NCBI GenBank assembly: GCA_016713865.1
Contig: JADJOG010000004.1
Location: forward strand, 1-64,000
DNA length: 64,000 nt
Direction: 5' to 3'
Origin: Flavobacteriales bacterium
Lineage (GTDB): Bacteria; Bacteroidota; Bacteroidia; Flavobacteriales_F; PHOS-HE28
The notes below the pieces were generated by a model that worked only from the letters and a program-made list of their open reading frames with translations, did not search any database and had not been told where the DNA came from. Within the stretch, counting starts at the first letter, position 1. Each line of letters opens with the position of its first letter. A program made the translations under genes and the position numbers. Shown piece by piece: positions 53,169 to 62,600 of this stretch.

Positions 53169-54078
53169 GGGCGATGTGCAGATCGGTGATGATGCCGCGA
53201 TGATCGCTGCCCTTGATCCGGAAGCTGTTGATCGCCGATGGCAACAGCCCTCCAGTAACCAGCGCATGATCCAAGGGGATGAAGGCCAGCGGACCCAACG
53301 AAGGCCAGGTGACCAAGCTCGAAGGGTTCACCGGACGCAAGCCGCTGCGCGCGCATAGCCTTCGATAAGCATCGTCCCAATGCACGGTGTTCAGGTCGCC
53401 GACCACCACTACAGGACCAGCGTGCGAGCTCACGCGATCAGCGAGCTCAGCCAGTTGCGCGTTGCGACGCCGGTAGTGTCCGAAGCCGCCTGGACTCGTG
53501 GCGTGCACGGCATACACGCGCACACGCTCCTCCCCTACCATCACCTCTGCGTGCAGCATGGTGGTGCCCGCGACTAGCAAAGGCTCAGCATGGGCCACAG
53601 GCAATTTGCTGAACAAGGCGATGCCGTAGCAGTTGGTGCGCGGCACGATGATGAAATGCGGGTACTCCTCGCGCAATCCTTCGCGCAATGCGCTGGCCCA
53701 TTCCGGTCCAACTTCCTGCACGCTCACCACATCAGCGCCCGACTCGATGATGGAACGGACGGCATCGGCATGGCGCATGTTCGGCTGGAGCACATTCAAA
53801 TGAGCAACTCGGATACGATGAGCAGATGGTTCTTGGCTCAATTCAACAACAGGCACAGCGACAGTGGGCCACACCATCGGCGCGCACACCATCGAACAAG
53901 CAGCGATCCACCACGCGCGCTTGCACAAGGCCAACAGCGCAAGGCCCATGAAAGCGATCGACCACCAGCACAGGAATGCACGCGCCATCATCGGCACGAA
54001 TGCATCGGGCGAAAAGGCCAATGCGCATGCGATCGCGAGCAACGCGCTTACTATGAGGAGTTGACGGCGCTCGTTCAT
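53158..54078 (-). CDS. Membrane-anchored endonuclease/exonuclease/phosphatase family protein
   Basis: The 306-residue protein has two or three N-terminal membrane helices and then an EEP fold: RVAHLNVLQPNMRHADAV, the metal-binding Glu in VVSVQEVGPEW, YGIALFSKLPV, the Asp-x-Asn in VVGDLNTVHWDD and the His in KGSDHRGIITDL. This is the layout of YafD-like or membrane-attached phosphodiesterases; the substrate may be a lipid or nucleic acid. It overlaps the gene before it by ATGA (54075-54078) and the gene after it by 11 bases. Confidence 0.85.
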   Translation of the reverse strand: MNERRQLLIVSALLAIACALAFSPDAFVPMMARAFLCWWSIAFMGLALLALCKRAWWIAACSMVCAPMVWPTVAVPVVELSQEPSAHRIRVAHLNVLQPNMRHADAVRSIIESGADVVSVQEVGPEWASALREGLREEYPHFIIVPRTNCYGIALFSKLPVAHAEPLLVAGTTMLHAEVMVGEERVRVYAVHATSPGGFGHYRRRNAQLAELADRVSSHAGPVVVVGDLNTVHWDDAYRRLCARSGLRPVNPSSLVTWPSLGPLAFIPLDHALVTGGLLPSAINSFRIKGSDHRGIITDLHIAHAS

Positions 54079-54554
54079 GCGACTTCAACTTGGGTTGATT
54101 CGAGTCGTTGGATCCGCTTGAGCACCAGCCAGAGCGGTATCGCCCCGAAAACGCCGAACGACGCATCAACGCAGCGCCAGAAGAAGGGAATGCCGCGGAA
54201 GGGTGCCCAAACGAAGGCCAGCACCAGCACCAAGGCGCAGCACCACAGGCCCCATTCGATCACCCATTTGTTGCGAACCGGATCGCGCCAAGGACCGATG
54301 AAGGCCACCCCGATGACCACATGCGCGAAAGCCAGCCAATCGGTGCCGTAGAAGAGGATCGGATAGGTGGCATCCACATGCGCAACGGCAGCAGCGGCAT
54401 GCGCGGCCCATTCGTGAAGCGCGCCGCCGAAAGGCGCCGTGAGATCAACGAGCCAGGCGGTGAGCGTGACGAGCGGCACGGCGGTGAGGCCGCTCAGCAC
54501 CAAGGCTATCACGAAGAAGGCGAGCCAGCGGCGGATGAAGCGGAGGTCGTTCAT
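54075..54554 (-). CDS. Small polytopic membrane protein
   Basis: I do not recognise this 159-residue protein with certainty. It has about four membrane helices (WLAFFVIALVLSGLTAVPLV, TDWLAFAHVVIGVAFIG, WGLWCCALVLVLAFVW, FGVFGAIPLWLVLKRI) and a conserved-looking His-rich loop LHEWAAHAAAAVAHV. It starts 12 bases after the DUF4173 gene and overlaps the EEP gene. Confidence 0.68.
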   Translation of the reverse strand: MNDLRFIRRWLAFFVIALVLSGLTAVPLVTLTAWLVDLTAPFGGALHEWAAHAAAAVAHVDATYPILFYGTDWLAFAHVVIGVAFIGPWRDPVRNKWVIEWGLWCCALVLVLAFVWAPFRGIPFFWRCVDASFGVFGAIPLWLVLKRIQRLESTQVEVA

Positions 54555-54566
54555 GCCAGCACCGGG

Positions 54567-56111
54567 TCAATTGAGGTTCTTGAGTCCTGCATGGGTGCGC
54601 GCATCGGCCCATGTCCATTCCTGCCAATGCTGATCAGCTTTCCGCAGGAGGAAACGATCACGCTTGATATCGAGCGCAGTGCGGAATCGGGTCGGCTCCA
54701 GATGCTCCACCCAACGCACGCGATTGTGTTTGTGCTGCTCCATCTGCTGCTCCACAAGATCGATGTTGGCGTAGAGCAGCGGCAGCACCTTATCGCTCAT
54801 CGCGAGGTAATTGTCGATGTCGATCTCGCCGGGATTCGCATGCTTGAGATTCACGCGCACGATGAAGCTGTCCCAATCGATCGTGGTGAGGCCAACGAGC
54901 ATGGCGAAGGCCGCCCACGTGTTCACGCGCACCAAATAGTAAAGCGAGCGCCGCTCCTTCACCTTGATGAAGAGTGTGACCAATCCTACGAGCACAAGCG
55001 CCAGGAAGACGATGACACCGATGCGCTTGTAGGCCAAGCCGTGGAAGTTGATGTAGTGCCAGTTGCGCAGGAAGACCGACACGGCGAGGATGCCATTCTG
55101 CGCCACCCAGAGCATGGCGAGGCGCTTCAGCCAGGTGTTGCGCCAATAGAAATTCTGGTTGCCGCGGAACACCCACAGCACCACCACGATGCTGAGCAAG
55201 ATGCTGAAGATGAGCGCGTAGGTGCCCTCATGCACGAACTGCTTCAGGCTGAAATCCTCGGGCACGGTGAAGCCGATCCACACCCAATCGATGTCGATGA
55301 TGTTCACCACGAGCAGCAGCGCGTTCACCAGCGCCAGCAGCACGATGCCCCGGCGGCGCTCGCGCTCCAAGGGGTTCATCGCCAAGGGCGCCAACCAATG
55401 CGGACGCTTCAAGCGCACCCGGCGCATGCTGTCGCTCAAGCCCTGCTCCCACTGCGCCACTAACGTTGGGGCGAAGCGGAAGATCAAGCCCACGCTCACG
55501 AAAAGACCGAAGAGGAAGAAGAGGGCATGCCCGGTGAACACGAGGCTGAACAAGTCAGCGATGGCCTCCCACAATCCATCGAGGAAGCCGGCCGTGAGAT
55601 GATCGAACTTCGGATTGCCCACGCGGTAGAGCTGGAAGAAGAGCGCGAGCACCAGCATGGGAACAACTGTCAATCGCGCCCAGCGCCATCCGCTGCGCGC
55701 CGCGCCACGTTGGGGCACCAGGTCACCGCTTCCATCGAGCGCAGCCATGGGCAATGAAACGTAGTTGGCGAACGATTGCGCAAAAGCCATCGGGATGCTT
55801 CGCAGCACGCGCTCATGCGCCAGCGCGCTGAACCACAAGAGCCCAAGCACCGCCATGATGGGCGCGATCACGCTGCCATGCACCACCACCATCAAGGCCG
55901 CGAGCACCGTTCCGGCCATGGCCCAGCGCGCAGGCATGCTCAGCGCATTCCAACCGATGCGATGCACCACGAGCGCCACCACCAGCACCGCGAAGAGCGC
56001 GAGGTTCAGCCCGAGGCTCATCTGGTAGAAGAGCCGATCGAAGACGAAAGCCGTGAGCAGGGCGATGATCAGCGTGGCGCGCGCGTGGATCAAGGTGGCG
56101 ATGGTGTTCAT
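54567..56111 (-). CDS. DUF4173/DUF4153-like membrane protein
   Basis: The 514-residue protein has about ten membrane helices in its first 430 residues, with the family-like blocks NFYWRNTWLKRLAMLWVAQN, ILAVSVFLRNWHYINFHGLA and YKRIGVIVFLALVLVGLVTL. A soluble C-terminal tail follows (NPGEIDIDNYLAMSDKVLPL to ARTHAGLKNLN). Family function is not known. It is translated 3 bases after the winged-helix regulator gene, in the operon that starts near 57073. Confidence 0.8.
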   Translation of the reverse strand: MNTIATLIHARATLIIALLTAFVFDRLFYQMSLGLNLALFAVLVVALVVHRIGWNALSMPARWAMAGTVLAALMVVVHGSVIAPIMAVLGLLWFSALAHERVLRSIPMAFAQSFANYVSLPMAALDGSGDLVPQRGAARSGWRWARLTVVPMLVLALFFQLYRVGNPKFDHLTAGFLDGLWEAIADLFSLVFTGHALFFLFGLFVSVGLIFRFAPTLVAQWEQGLSDSMRRVRLKRPHWLAPLAMNPLERERRRGIVLLALVNALLLVVNIIDIDWVWIGFTVPEDFSLKQFVHEGTYALIFSILLSIVVVLWVFRGNQNFYWRNTWLKRLAMLWVAQNGILAVSVFLRNWHYINFHGLAYKRIGVIVFLALVLVGLVTLFIKVKERRSLYYLVRVNTWAAFAMLVGLTTIDWDSFIVRVNLKHANPGEIDIDNYLAMSDKVLPLLYANIDLVEQQMEQHKHNRVRWVEHLEPTRFRTALDIKRDRFLLRKADQHWQEWTWADARTHAGLKNLN

Positions 56112-56114
56112 GGG

Positions 56115-56402
56115 TCAGGGTTTGGGGATGAGGCTTTCGATGGCGTCGAGGTGATCGCGGAATGCACGTGCTCCAGCAGTAGTGGCCTTGTAGCTCGTGT
56201 TGGGCCGCTTGCCGATGAATCGCTTGCGCACCTGCACGTACTTCAATTCCTCCAGCGCGGCCAAGTGGCTGGCCAGATTGCCGTCGGTAACGCTGAGAAA
56301 CTCCTTCAATTGCGCATGGTCCACCCACTCGTTCACGGCGAGCACCGCCATGATGCCCAAGCGCACCCGGCTCTCGAAGGCCTTATTGAGCCGATCGATC
56401 AT
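56115..56402 (-). CDS. Winged-helix transcription regulator (HTH_34-like)
   Basis: The 95-residue protein starts at 56402. It has FESRVRLGIMAVLAVNEWVD, the recognition region FLSVTDGNLASHLAALEEL and the wing QVRKRFIGKRPNTSYKATTA. It resembles the small MarR/ArsR-like winged-helix proteins that control nearby membrane genes. Its start overlaps the stop of the preceding membrane gene (ATGA, 56399-56402). A set of three CTTTGC half-sites before that gene is the likely operator for autoregulation. Confidence 0.88.
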   Translation of the reverse strand: MIDRLNKAFESRVRLGIMAVLAVNEWVDHAQLKEFLSVTDGNLASHLAALEELKYVQVRKRFIGKRPNTSYKATTAGARAFRDHLDAIESLIPKP

Positions 56403-57073
56403 GCCGCAGCGTTGCCGCGCTCGTGGCGCAGGTACATGAGACCGCCATAGAAGATGTGCAGCACTCCGAAGCCGAGCGCCCAGAAGAGCAAGCCGGCCGT
56501 GGGCCAGAACGCAGCCACCACGCCTAGCGCGATCTCGCTCAGGCCCAACCAGCGGATCTCGTCGAGCGTGTACTTGCTCGCGTTCAGCAAGGCCACGCCG
56601 TAAAACACCAATGTGGCCGACGGCGCCATGAGCACTGCACCGTTCCACAGCAGGGCCAAGGTGAACAAGCCGCCGGCAGCGAGCGGGACCAGCAGGTTCC
56701 AGAGCATGCGCCGCGCGCTCGCATCCCACAGCCCCTGCCCTGTTCGCTTCGAGCGGCGCCAGGTGAACCAGAGCGCGCCGATGAGAGCAATGGCTAGCAC
56801 CAATAATCCATCGAGCACCAGAAAGGCCACTTGCTCGCTGAAGCCACGCTCGATGATGGGCGCGGGATCGTATTGATTGAGGCCTTCATTCTCACGTGAG
56901 ACCGAACCACTGGCGTAGAGCGCTGTGTAATGCGCCCGTGCAGCGAAGGCCCCCACCAGCGCCGCCGCTCCGGCTAATACCCCGCTTAGCCCACTCAAGC
57001 TGAGGAATCGGGTGCTGCGGTCCATGAGGCCCCGGATGCGGGCGAGTTCTTGCAGATGGTCTTGGTCGGTCAT
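56399..57073 (-). CDS. Membrane protein heading the regulator/DUF4173 operon
   Basis: The 224-residue protein starts at 57073 (MTDQDHLQELARIRGLMDRS) and has about six membrane segments (SGVLAGAAALVGAFAARAHY, FLVLDGLLVLAIALIGALWF and others). I do not recognise the family firmly; similar proteins are often found beside winged-helix regulators in Bacteroidota. The start is preceded by a palindromic operator-like region and a TACTTTGC box. Confidence 0.7.
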   Translation of the reverse strand: MTDQDHLQELARIRGLMDRSTRFLSLSGLSGVLAGAAALVGAFAARAHYTALYASGSVSRENEGLNQYDPAPIIERGFSEQVAFLVLDGLLVLAIALIGALWFTWRRSKRTGQGLWDASARRMLWNLLVPLAAGGLFTLALLWNGAVLMAPSATLVFYGVALLNASKYTLDEIRWLGLSEIALGVVAAFWPTAGLLFWALGFGVLHIFYGGLMYLRHERGNAAA

Positions 57074-57075
57074 TG

Positions 57076-57100
57076 GCAAAGTGCTTTGCGTGGCAAAGTA
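57076..57100. promoter_or_regulatory. Candidate operator with overlapping palindromes and -7-like TACTTTGC
   Basis: GCAAAGTGCTTTGC (57076-57089) overlaps CTTTGC-GTG-GCAAAG (57084-57098). The last half-site is part of the minus-strand -7-like box TACTTTGC (57093-57100). A repressor bound here would cover the promoter of the operon that encodes the winged-helix protein. Confidence 0.6.
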
Positions 57101-57142
57101 ACGGGACGCGTTTGAGATCCGTATGCGCACTCCAGAAAAAAA

Positions 57143-57853
57143 TCAGTGGACCGCCAGCGCGGCGAGCACCACGCCTACGATCACGGCCGCGAAACGCGCG
57201 GCATTGAAGCGGTGATCGGGCGCGCTCTCGAAGATGATGGTGGTGCCGATGTGCAGCAGCATCCCGATGGCCAAGCCGAGCATGCGGTGCAGGAAGTGGC
57301 CGTCCATCCAATCGCCGGCGAGTGTTCCGGCGCCAATGCCCAACGGAGCAGCCAAGGCGAAGAGCACGAGCATGAGCCAACTGGAACCTGCGGGAACGCC
57401 CGATTTCAGCAGCACGGTGGCGAGCGCGATGGCCATGGGCACCTTGTGCAGTAGCACGCCCGCGAGGAAGGGCACATTGCCCGCCACCGATTCATCGGCG
57501 AAGGGCATGCCCTCGGTGAACGAATGCAGGAAAAGGCTGCCCATGGTGAGCCAAGGCAGCACCGCCTTCGCACCATGGTGCGCATGCACATGGATATGGC
57601 CGTGCTCGATGCCTTCGCTGAAGAACTCCAGGATCACTTGCAGCAGGAAGCCGCCAAGCACCCAAGCGCCGATCATGGCGCCCTCTTCTTCGTAAAGCTC
57701 TGGCAGCATATGCAGGAACACGACGCTCACGAGGAATGCGCCGCTGAAGCCCAGCAAGAGTCGAAGCCATTTCTGATCGGGGCTCACAACACGTACGAGA
57801 GCACCAGCGGTCATGGGCAAGGCGAAGAAGAGAAGGGCAACGATGGGGATCAT
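57143..57853 (-). CDS. ZIP-family divalent metal transporter
   Basis: The 236-residue protein has eight predicted membrane helices. Helix 4 has the metal-site pattern SLFLHSFTEGMPFADES and helix 5 LLHKVPMAIALATVLLK. A His-rich loop EHGHIHVHAHHGAK lies between helices 3 and 4. It imports zinc, iron or manganese into the cytoplasm. Its start overlaps the methyltransferase stop (ATGA, 57850-57853). Confidence 0.92.
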   Translation of the reverse strand: MIPIVALLFFALPMTAGALVRVVSPDQKWLRLLLGFSGAFLVSVVFLHMLPELYEEEGAMIGAWVLGGFLLQVILEFFSEGIEHGHIHVHAHHGAKAVLPWLTMGSLFLHSFTEGMPFADESVAGNVPFLAGVLLHKVPMAIALATVLLKSGVPAGSSWLMLVLFALAAPLGIGAGTLAGDWMDGHFLHRMLGLAIGMLLHIGTTIIFESAPDHRFNAARFAAVIVGVVLAALAVH

Positions 57854-58577
57854 GCTTCAGGCTTACGGGTCCAGAGAACGAAACGGGACGAGCGCTCCGG
57901 GTCGAAGGGCGTTAACTCCGGGCCATCGGTGCGGTCCTCGATGAGCAGGCCCGCGCGCAACGCCATGACCTCAAGCTCTTCCGGAGAAAGTGCTTGAACG
58001 CGCTCCTCGAAATGCTGCGCGCAGCCTTTGTCTTGCACGGCGATGCGCTTCACGATCACATCATGCTCAAGGCTCCTGCTCACTTGAAATCGGACCTCAC
58101 CCACGCAATGCTCTTCCGCAGCGACGAGCTCACGCAGCACCATCGGCGTATTCATGAAGTCCACCACGAAACGGCCGCCGGGCTTGAGCATGGCAGCCAC
58201 CGAATCGAAGACCCGCTGGTCATCGGCGAGCGAATCAAAGTAGCCCAGGCTCGTGAAAGGCAGGCCACGGCATCGAAGCGGGCATCGGTCAGCGGCTCCC
58301 GCATATCATGCACGATGAACTCCGCATCTGGCACAGCGGATCGGCCTTCGGCGATGCTCTCTGTACTGATATCGACCCCGGTTATCCGAAAACCCAGCGC
58401 TGCGAAATGCTTGGCGTGCCTGCCCCGGCCGCAAGCGAGGTCGAGGACCTGGGCATGCTGATCAAGCTGCCACTTCCCGGCAATGGCACGCACCCATGCC
58501 GCCGCATCGCCATCGTCGCGGTGGCCATAGAGCAGCTTGTAATAAGGAGTGCCGAACCAGTGCGTGTACCAGCCCAT
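57850..58577 (-). CDS. Class I SAM-dependent methyltransferase (one frame break)
   Basis: Starting at 58577 (MGWYTHWFGTPYYKLLYGHR), it has motif I VLDLACGRGRHAKHFAALGF, ITGVDIS and FIVHDMREPL. After a frame change near 58258 it continues FTSLGYFDSLADDQRVFDSV, MLKPGGRFVVDFMNTPMVL and ends VLWTRKPEA. The fold is clear; the substrate, a small molecule or a carrier, is not. A TACATTCG box lies 10 bases upstream. Confidence 0.85.
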
Positions 58578-58587
58578 TTGCGGACGG

Positions 58588-58595
58588 CGAATGTA
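58588..58595 (-). promoter_or_regulatory. Candidate -7 promoter box TACATTCG
   Basis: It lies 10 bases before the methyltransferase start and differs from TAnnTTTG at one position. Confidence 0.4.
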
Positions 58596-58703
58596 GGTGC
58601 GTGCGATCAGGGGCAAACACGCTGGCGTGGATAACTCGTTGTCAGCAACTGACCGTCGGAAACGACGGGACTTGATTTGTAGTGCTCTCCACCCCTACTG
58701 CCC

Positions 58704-59270
58704 ATGTCCGACCTTCTCGACCGGATTCACGACCTCTATGATGAACTGGAGCGGCACCGCGTGATGCTCTCCTTCAAAGGAGCGCTCAGCCCTGAATTGA
58801 TCACCGTATTGCTGGGCTTGGTGGAGCGCAAGCTCGATGCCATGGAGGGCGATGCCAAAGCCCGGAAACGCGTGTTCAATGTGGTGGTTGAATGCCTTCA
58901 GAACCTATTCCATCACAACGGCCACCTGCGCGCCGAAGGGAATACCGTGGAGCCGACCAAGGAGCCGCATGGCGTGGTGATGATCGCCAAGAACGATGGC
59001 GGCTACCAGGTGCTCACCGGCAACTTCATGAACAGCGGCGATATGGATCAGCTCAAGAACCACCTCGACCGCATCAACGCCCTGGATCAGGAGGCGCTGC
59101 GCGAATGGTACCGCGCCAAGCTCGCCGATGGAACTTACTCAGCAGCAGGCGGCGGCGGCTTGGGCATGATCGATATCGCCCGGCGCAGCGGCGGCAAGCT
59201 CGAGTATGCCTTCGTGCCTTATGACAAGGACAGCGCCTTCTTCAGCCTGAACGTGAACGTGAACACCTAG
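58704..59270 (+). CDS. SiaB-family protein kinase (DUF6272)
   Basis: The 188-residue protein has a GHKL-like ATP-binding fold: a helix VFNVVVECLQNLFHHNGHLR containing the N-box Glu/Asn, and a G-box GGGGLGMIDIARRSGGKLEY. SiaB phosphorylates SiaC to control c-di-GMP signalling in Pseudomonas; Bacteroidota homologues have been found but not described in detail. It is followed after 12 bases by the siaC-like gene, matching that system. Confidence 0.88.
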   Translation: MSDLLDRIHDLYDELERHRVMLSFKGALSPELITVLLGLVERKLDAMEGDAKARKRVFNVVVECLQNLFHHNGHLRAEGNTVEPTKEPHGVVMIAKNDGGYQVLTGNFMNSGDMDQLKNHLDRINALDQEALREWYRAKLADGTYSAAGGGGLGMIDIARRSGGKLEYAFVPYDKDSAFFSLNVNVNT

Positions 59271-59282
59271 AACCAGAACGCC

Positions 59283-59675
59283 ATGGAACCGCTCCAACTT
59301 GAAGGAAGCCCCAAGACCCCGCATGTGCATTTCGACCCGGTCACCGGCCTGCTCGAGCTCAAGGGCCGCTCCATCCCTGAGAACAGCATCGATTTCTACA
59401 AGCCTTTGATCGATTGGATCGATAGGTATGCGCGCAACCCGGCGGGGAAGACGGCGCTCCATGTGCAGCTCGAGTATTTCAACACCAGCAGCAGCAAGTG
59501 CATCCTCGATGTATTCAAGAAGCTAGAGCCTATCCGTGCCGCTGGCAGCGAGGTATCGGTGCTGTGGCACTACGAGGCCGACGACGAGGACATGCTGGAG
59601 GCCGGCGAGGATTACTCGGGAATCATCAACATCCCGTTCAAGATGATCCAGATCGCCGAAGTAGGCGACGAATAG
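59283..59675 (+). CDS. SiaC-family regulatory phosphoprotein (DUF1987)
   Basis: The 130-residue protein has an STAS-like fold with TPHVHFDPVTGLLELKGRSI, ENSIDFYKPLIDWIDRY and the phosphorylation segment LEYFNTSSSKCILD, where Thr68 matches the position phosphorylated by SiaB in Pseudomonas. In the dephosphorylated form SiaC binds and activates a diguanylate cyclase. No cyclase (GGDEF) gene is in the window. It ends 4 bases before the convergent ABC-transporter gene. Confidence 0.9.
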   Translation: MEPLQLEGSPKTPHVHFDPVTGLLELKGRSIPENSIDFYKPLIDWIDRYARNPAGKTALHVQLEYFNTSSSKCILDVFKKLEPIRAAGSEVSVLWHYEADDEDMLEAGEDYSGIINIPFKMIQIAEVGDE

Positions 59676-59679
59676 CCGG

Positions 59680-62600
59680 TTATTTCCGAACTCGCCTCGG
59701 CAGCAAGCGTCCGGCCTTCGAGAAGATCTCCTGATGCAAGGTGAGGCAAAGCAGTGCTGTCATTGCCCATAGGACCAGCACGTTCCCGACCAGATTGCTC
59801 ACACGCAGGCCAAGGATCCGTTTCGACGGCGCATAGAAATGCGCGCTCAGGAATCCGACCTCCTGCGGCTCCATGTAGATCGGGTCGCTCTTGCGGATCA
59901 ACTCCCCATCGCGCTCAACGATCATGCGCAAATCGTTCTTGTTCGTCACGATGTCAGCTAGCCCGTCATTCCTGTATTTGTCCAATAGCGTGAAATAAGA
60001 AGCGCGGCCTGCTTCGGTCGCTGTCATTTCTGCTATGCGCATCTCCTTGGCACGCTCAGCTTCTTTGTAAACGCTGCGATAGTGCTTCGTGAGCACATCA
60101 AGCGCAACAGCGATCTCATCGAGCAATTCAGATGTGCAATCAGTGGCATTCAGTCGTTCGAGCCCATCTACCTTGAAGCCTGCCAGTTGACGCTGTTCAC
60201 GTTGCAGTTCATTGCGAAGCACTTCGAGGTCCGCAATGAATTCAGCGTGCTCGCGCCCGGAGCCCATCGCCTGCCGTGTGCTTTCAACGCGATTTCTCAG
60301 ATCGCTCACCCACAGGTCCTTCTTCCAATTCGCCGTCTTCATCCGCTGATCGAAGACATAGAATTCCCGCTCGTACGGGTTCTCCTTGAACTGCGTGACC
60401 GCGAGCGCCTCATAAGCCCAGCGGCTGGCCATCACATTGCCCACCAAGGGCACGCTCTTCTCCGAACCGAAGAAGGGATGAAGCTTATCGAACTTCACGA
60501 TGATGCCGCTGAAGAGCAGCTGCGGGATGATCAGAACGGGGATCAGGATGTAGATCACCTTGGCGCTGTTGAAGCTGGCGCTCACATTAAGGCCCAATGC
60601 GTTCGCGAAGCAGCTGGTGCTGAATAGCACAAGCCAATGCGCCCACCCGAGGGCGTCGATGCCGAGGACGGTATTCCCTACAAGAACGAAGAGCCCGGTC
60701 TGGACCGCCGAGATGCAGAAGAGGATTCCCAGCTTGCTCACCAGGTAACTTGCCCAGCTGAGGTCCAGGAACTTCTCGCGCGCCAGCATCCTGCGATCAC
60801 GAAGGATCTCCTCGGCGCTCACCGTGAGGCCTAGGAAGAGCGCCACGATCACCGCGATGAAGAGGTATTGCGGAAGGTTCTCATTCGCACGGTACACATA
60901 GCCTTCGGCAGTGGTATAGCGGAGGAAGAACGACATGAAGAAGGCCAGCACCGGTGCTTCGAGCAGATTGATGAGCACGTACTGCCGGTTGGCGAGCTTG
61001 CTCAGCAGGTCGCGAAGCAGATACACCCTGAGCTGGCGAAGCTTGCCGGGGATGGTGAAGGTGCTCTTGGGCACAGAGCGCTCGTCAGGCACCGATTGAA
61101 CGCGCACTTCCATCTGCGCGCGGAACACCTCGTTCCATGCGTCGGGGCTGATGCGCCGCTGATCCGTCTCAGCGCCGAACTGATTCACCAGCCGCGCTTC
61201 AAGGATGTTGAAGATCTGTTCCGGATTCACGTTGCCGCACGCCTGACATTGGCCCTGATCGCTATCAACCTGACCCGTCACGCGCTTGAAGTACACGACA
61301 GCATCAACCGGATCGCCATAATACACAGGGCTCCCCTCCTGATCCATGAGCAAGAGGCGATCGAAGAGCTTGAAGATGTCCGAGCTGGGCTGGTGGATCA
61401 CGACGAAGACGACCCGCCCCCTGAGAGCGAGTTCCTTCAGCAGGTCCATGATATTCTCGCTATCGCGCGAGCTCAGGCCGCTGGTAGGCTCATCGACGAA
61501 CAGGACGCTCGGCTCACGGATCAGCTCAAGCGCGATGTTCAATCGCTTGCGCTGTCCTCCACTGATCGTCTTCTCCAGCGGACTGCCGACCTTCAGGTCC
61601 TTGGTCTCATAGAGCCCCAAGGTGTGCAGCATGCGCAGCGTGCGCTCGGAGATCTCCTCGTCGGAAAGGTCACCGAAACTGAGCTTCGCGTTGAAGAAGA
61701 GGTTCTGGTAAACGGTGAGCTCCTCGATGAGAAGGTCATCCTGGCTCACATGCCCGATCACGCCGCGGATACGCTCGCGCTCCCGATGCACGTCGATGCC
61801 ATTGATGGTTACACGGCCACGCGTGGGCACGATGTTCCCGTTTAGCAGATTGAGCAATGTGCTCTTGCCGCTTCCACTGCCGCCCATGATTCCCACCAGC
61901 TTGCCGCTGGTCTCGGCGAGATGCAATTCATGCAGGCCCTTACGGCCGTTCGGGAAGTCGTACTCGATGCCATCGGCGCGGAATACGATGCGCGAACGGC
62001 CCTGCTTGCTCATGAAAGCCTGCAGGATGTCACTGTAGTAGATGGGCACACCGGCGGGTGGCCGCACGCTGCTGCCGTTCTCCAGAATGTAATGGCCGCC
62101 AGGGCCCACGCGCTGCCCATTCAGGAGCAGGTCATCGCTGCCCGCGTAGCGCATCACATAGAGATGAACGCTGGGCACGTGCAGCACGCGCACCTCGCCG
62201 GTAAGACCATGCGCGTGCAGGTGCTTGGCCGCGACAAGACCGCTGTTGGCGGCGCCATTGATGTAAAGCATCTGTTCCGCATCAAGGCGCTGGTCCGATT
62301 CCGCGCATACGAAGGCGCGGCAGCGCGCGAAATCAGGCTGAGCGATGTTGAACGTATCGGCAACGATGCTCACGAACTCATCCTCCTGCTGCGTCACTTC
62401 GCCATCGGCATAGATGAATTCCAATAGATGCAGCAGCACGATGAACTTCTGCCGTTGGTTCAGCTCCTGATTCACCTCGGTGCAGATGCGCAGCACCTTC
62501 ACGGAATTCAAAGAAGTGCGCTTCCGGCCACTCTTGGCGCCGCCATGAAAAGCCTGAACGAAAGCCTGATAGCGTGCCATGTGGGCCGCCGCGGTCTCGG

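Noticed and set aside
54108..55463. 451-codon open frame antisense to the DUF4173 gene and its neighbour
   Set aside because: It has His/Asp/Glu-rich shadow composition, no start context, and crosses two genes with clear membrane segments.
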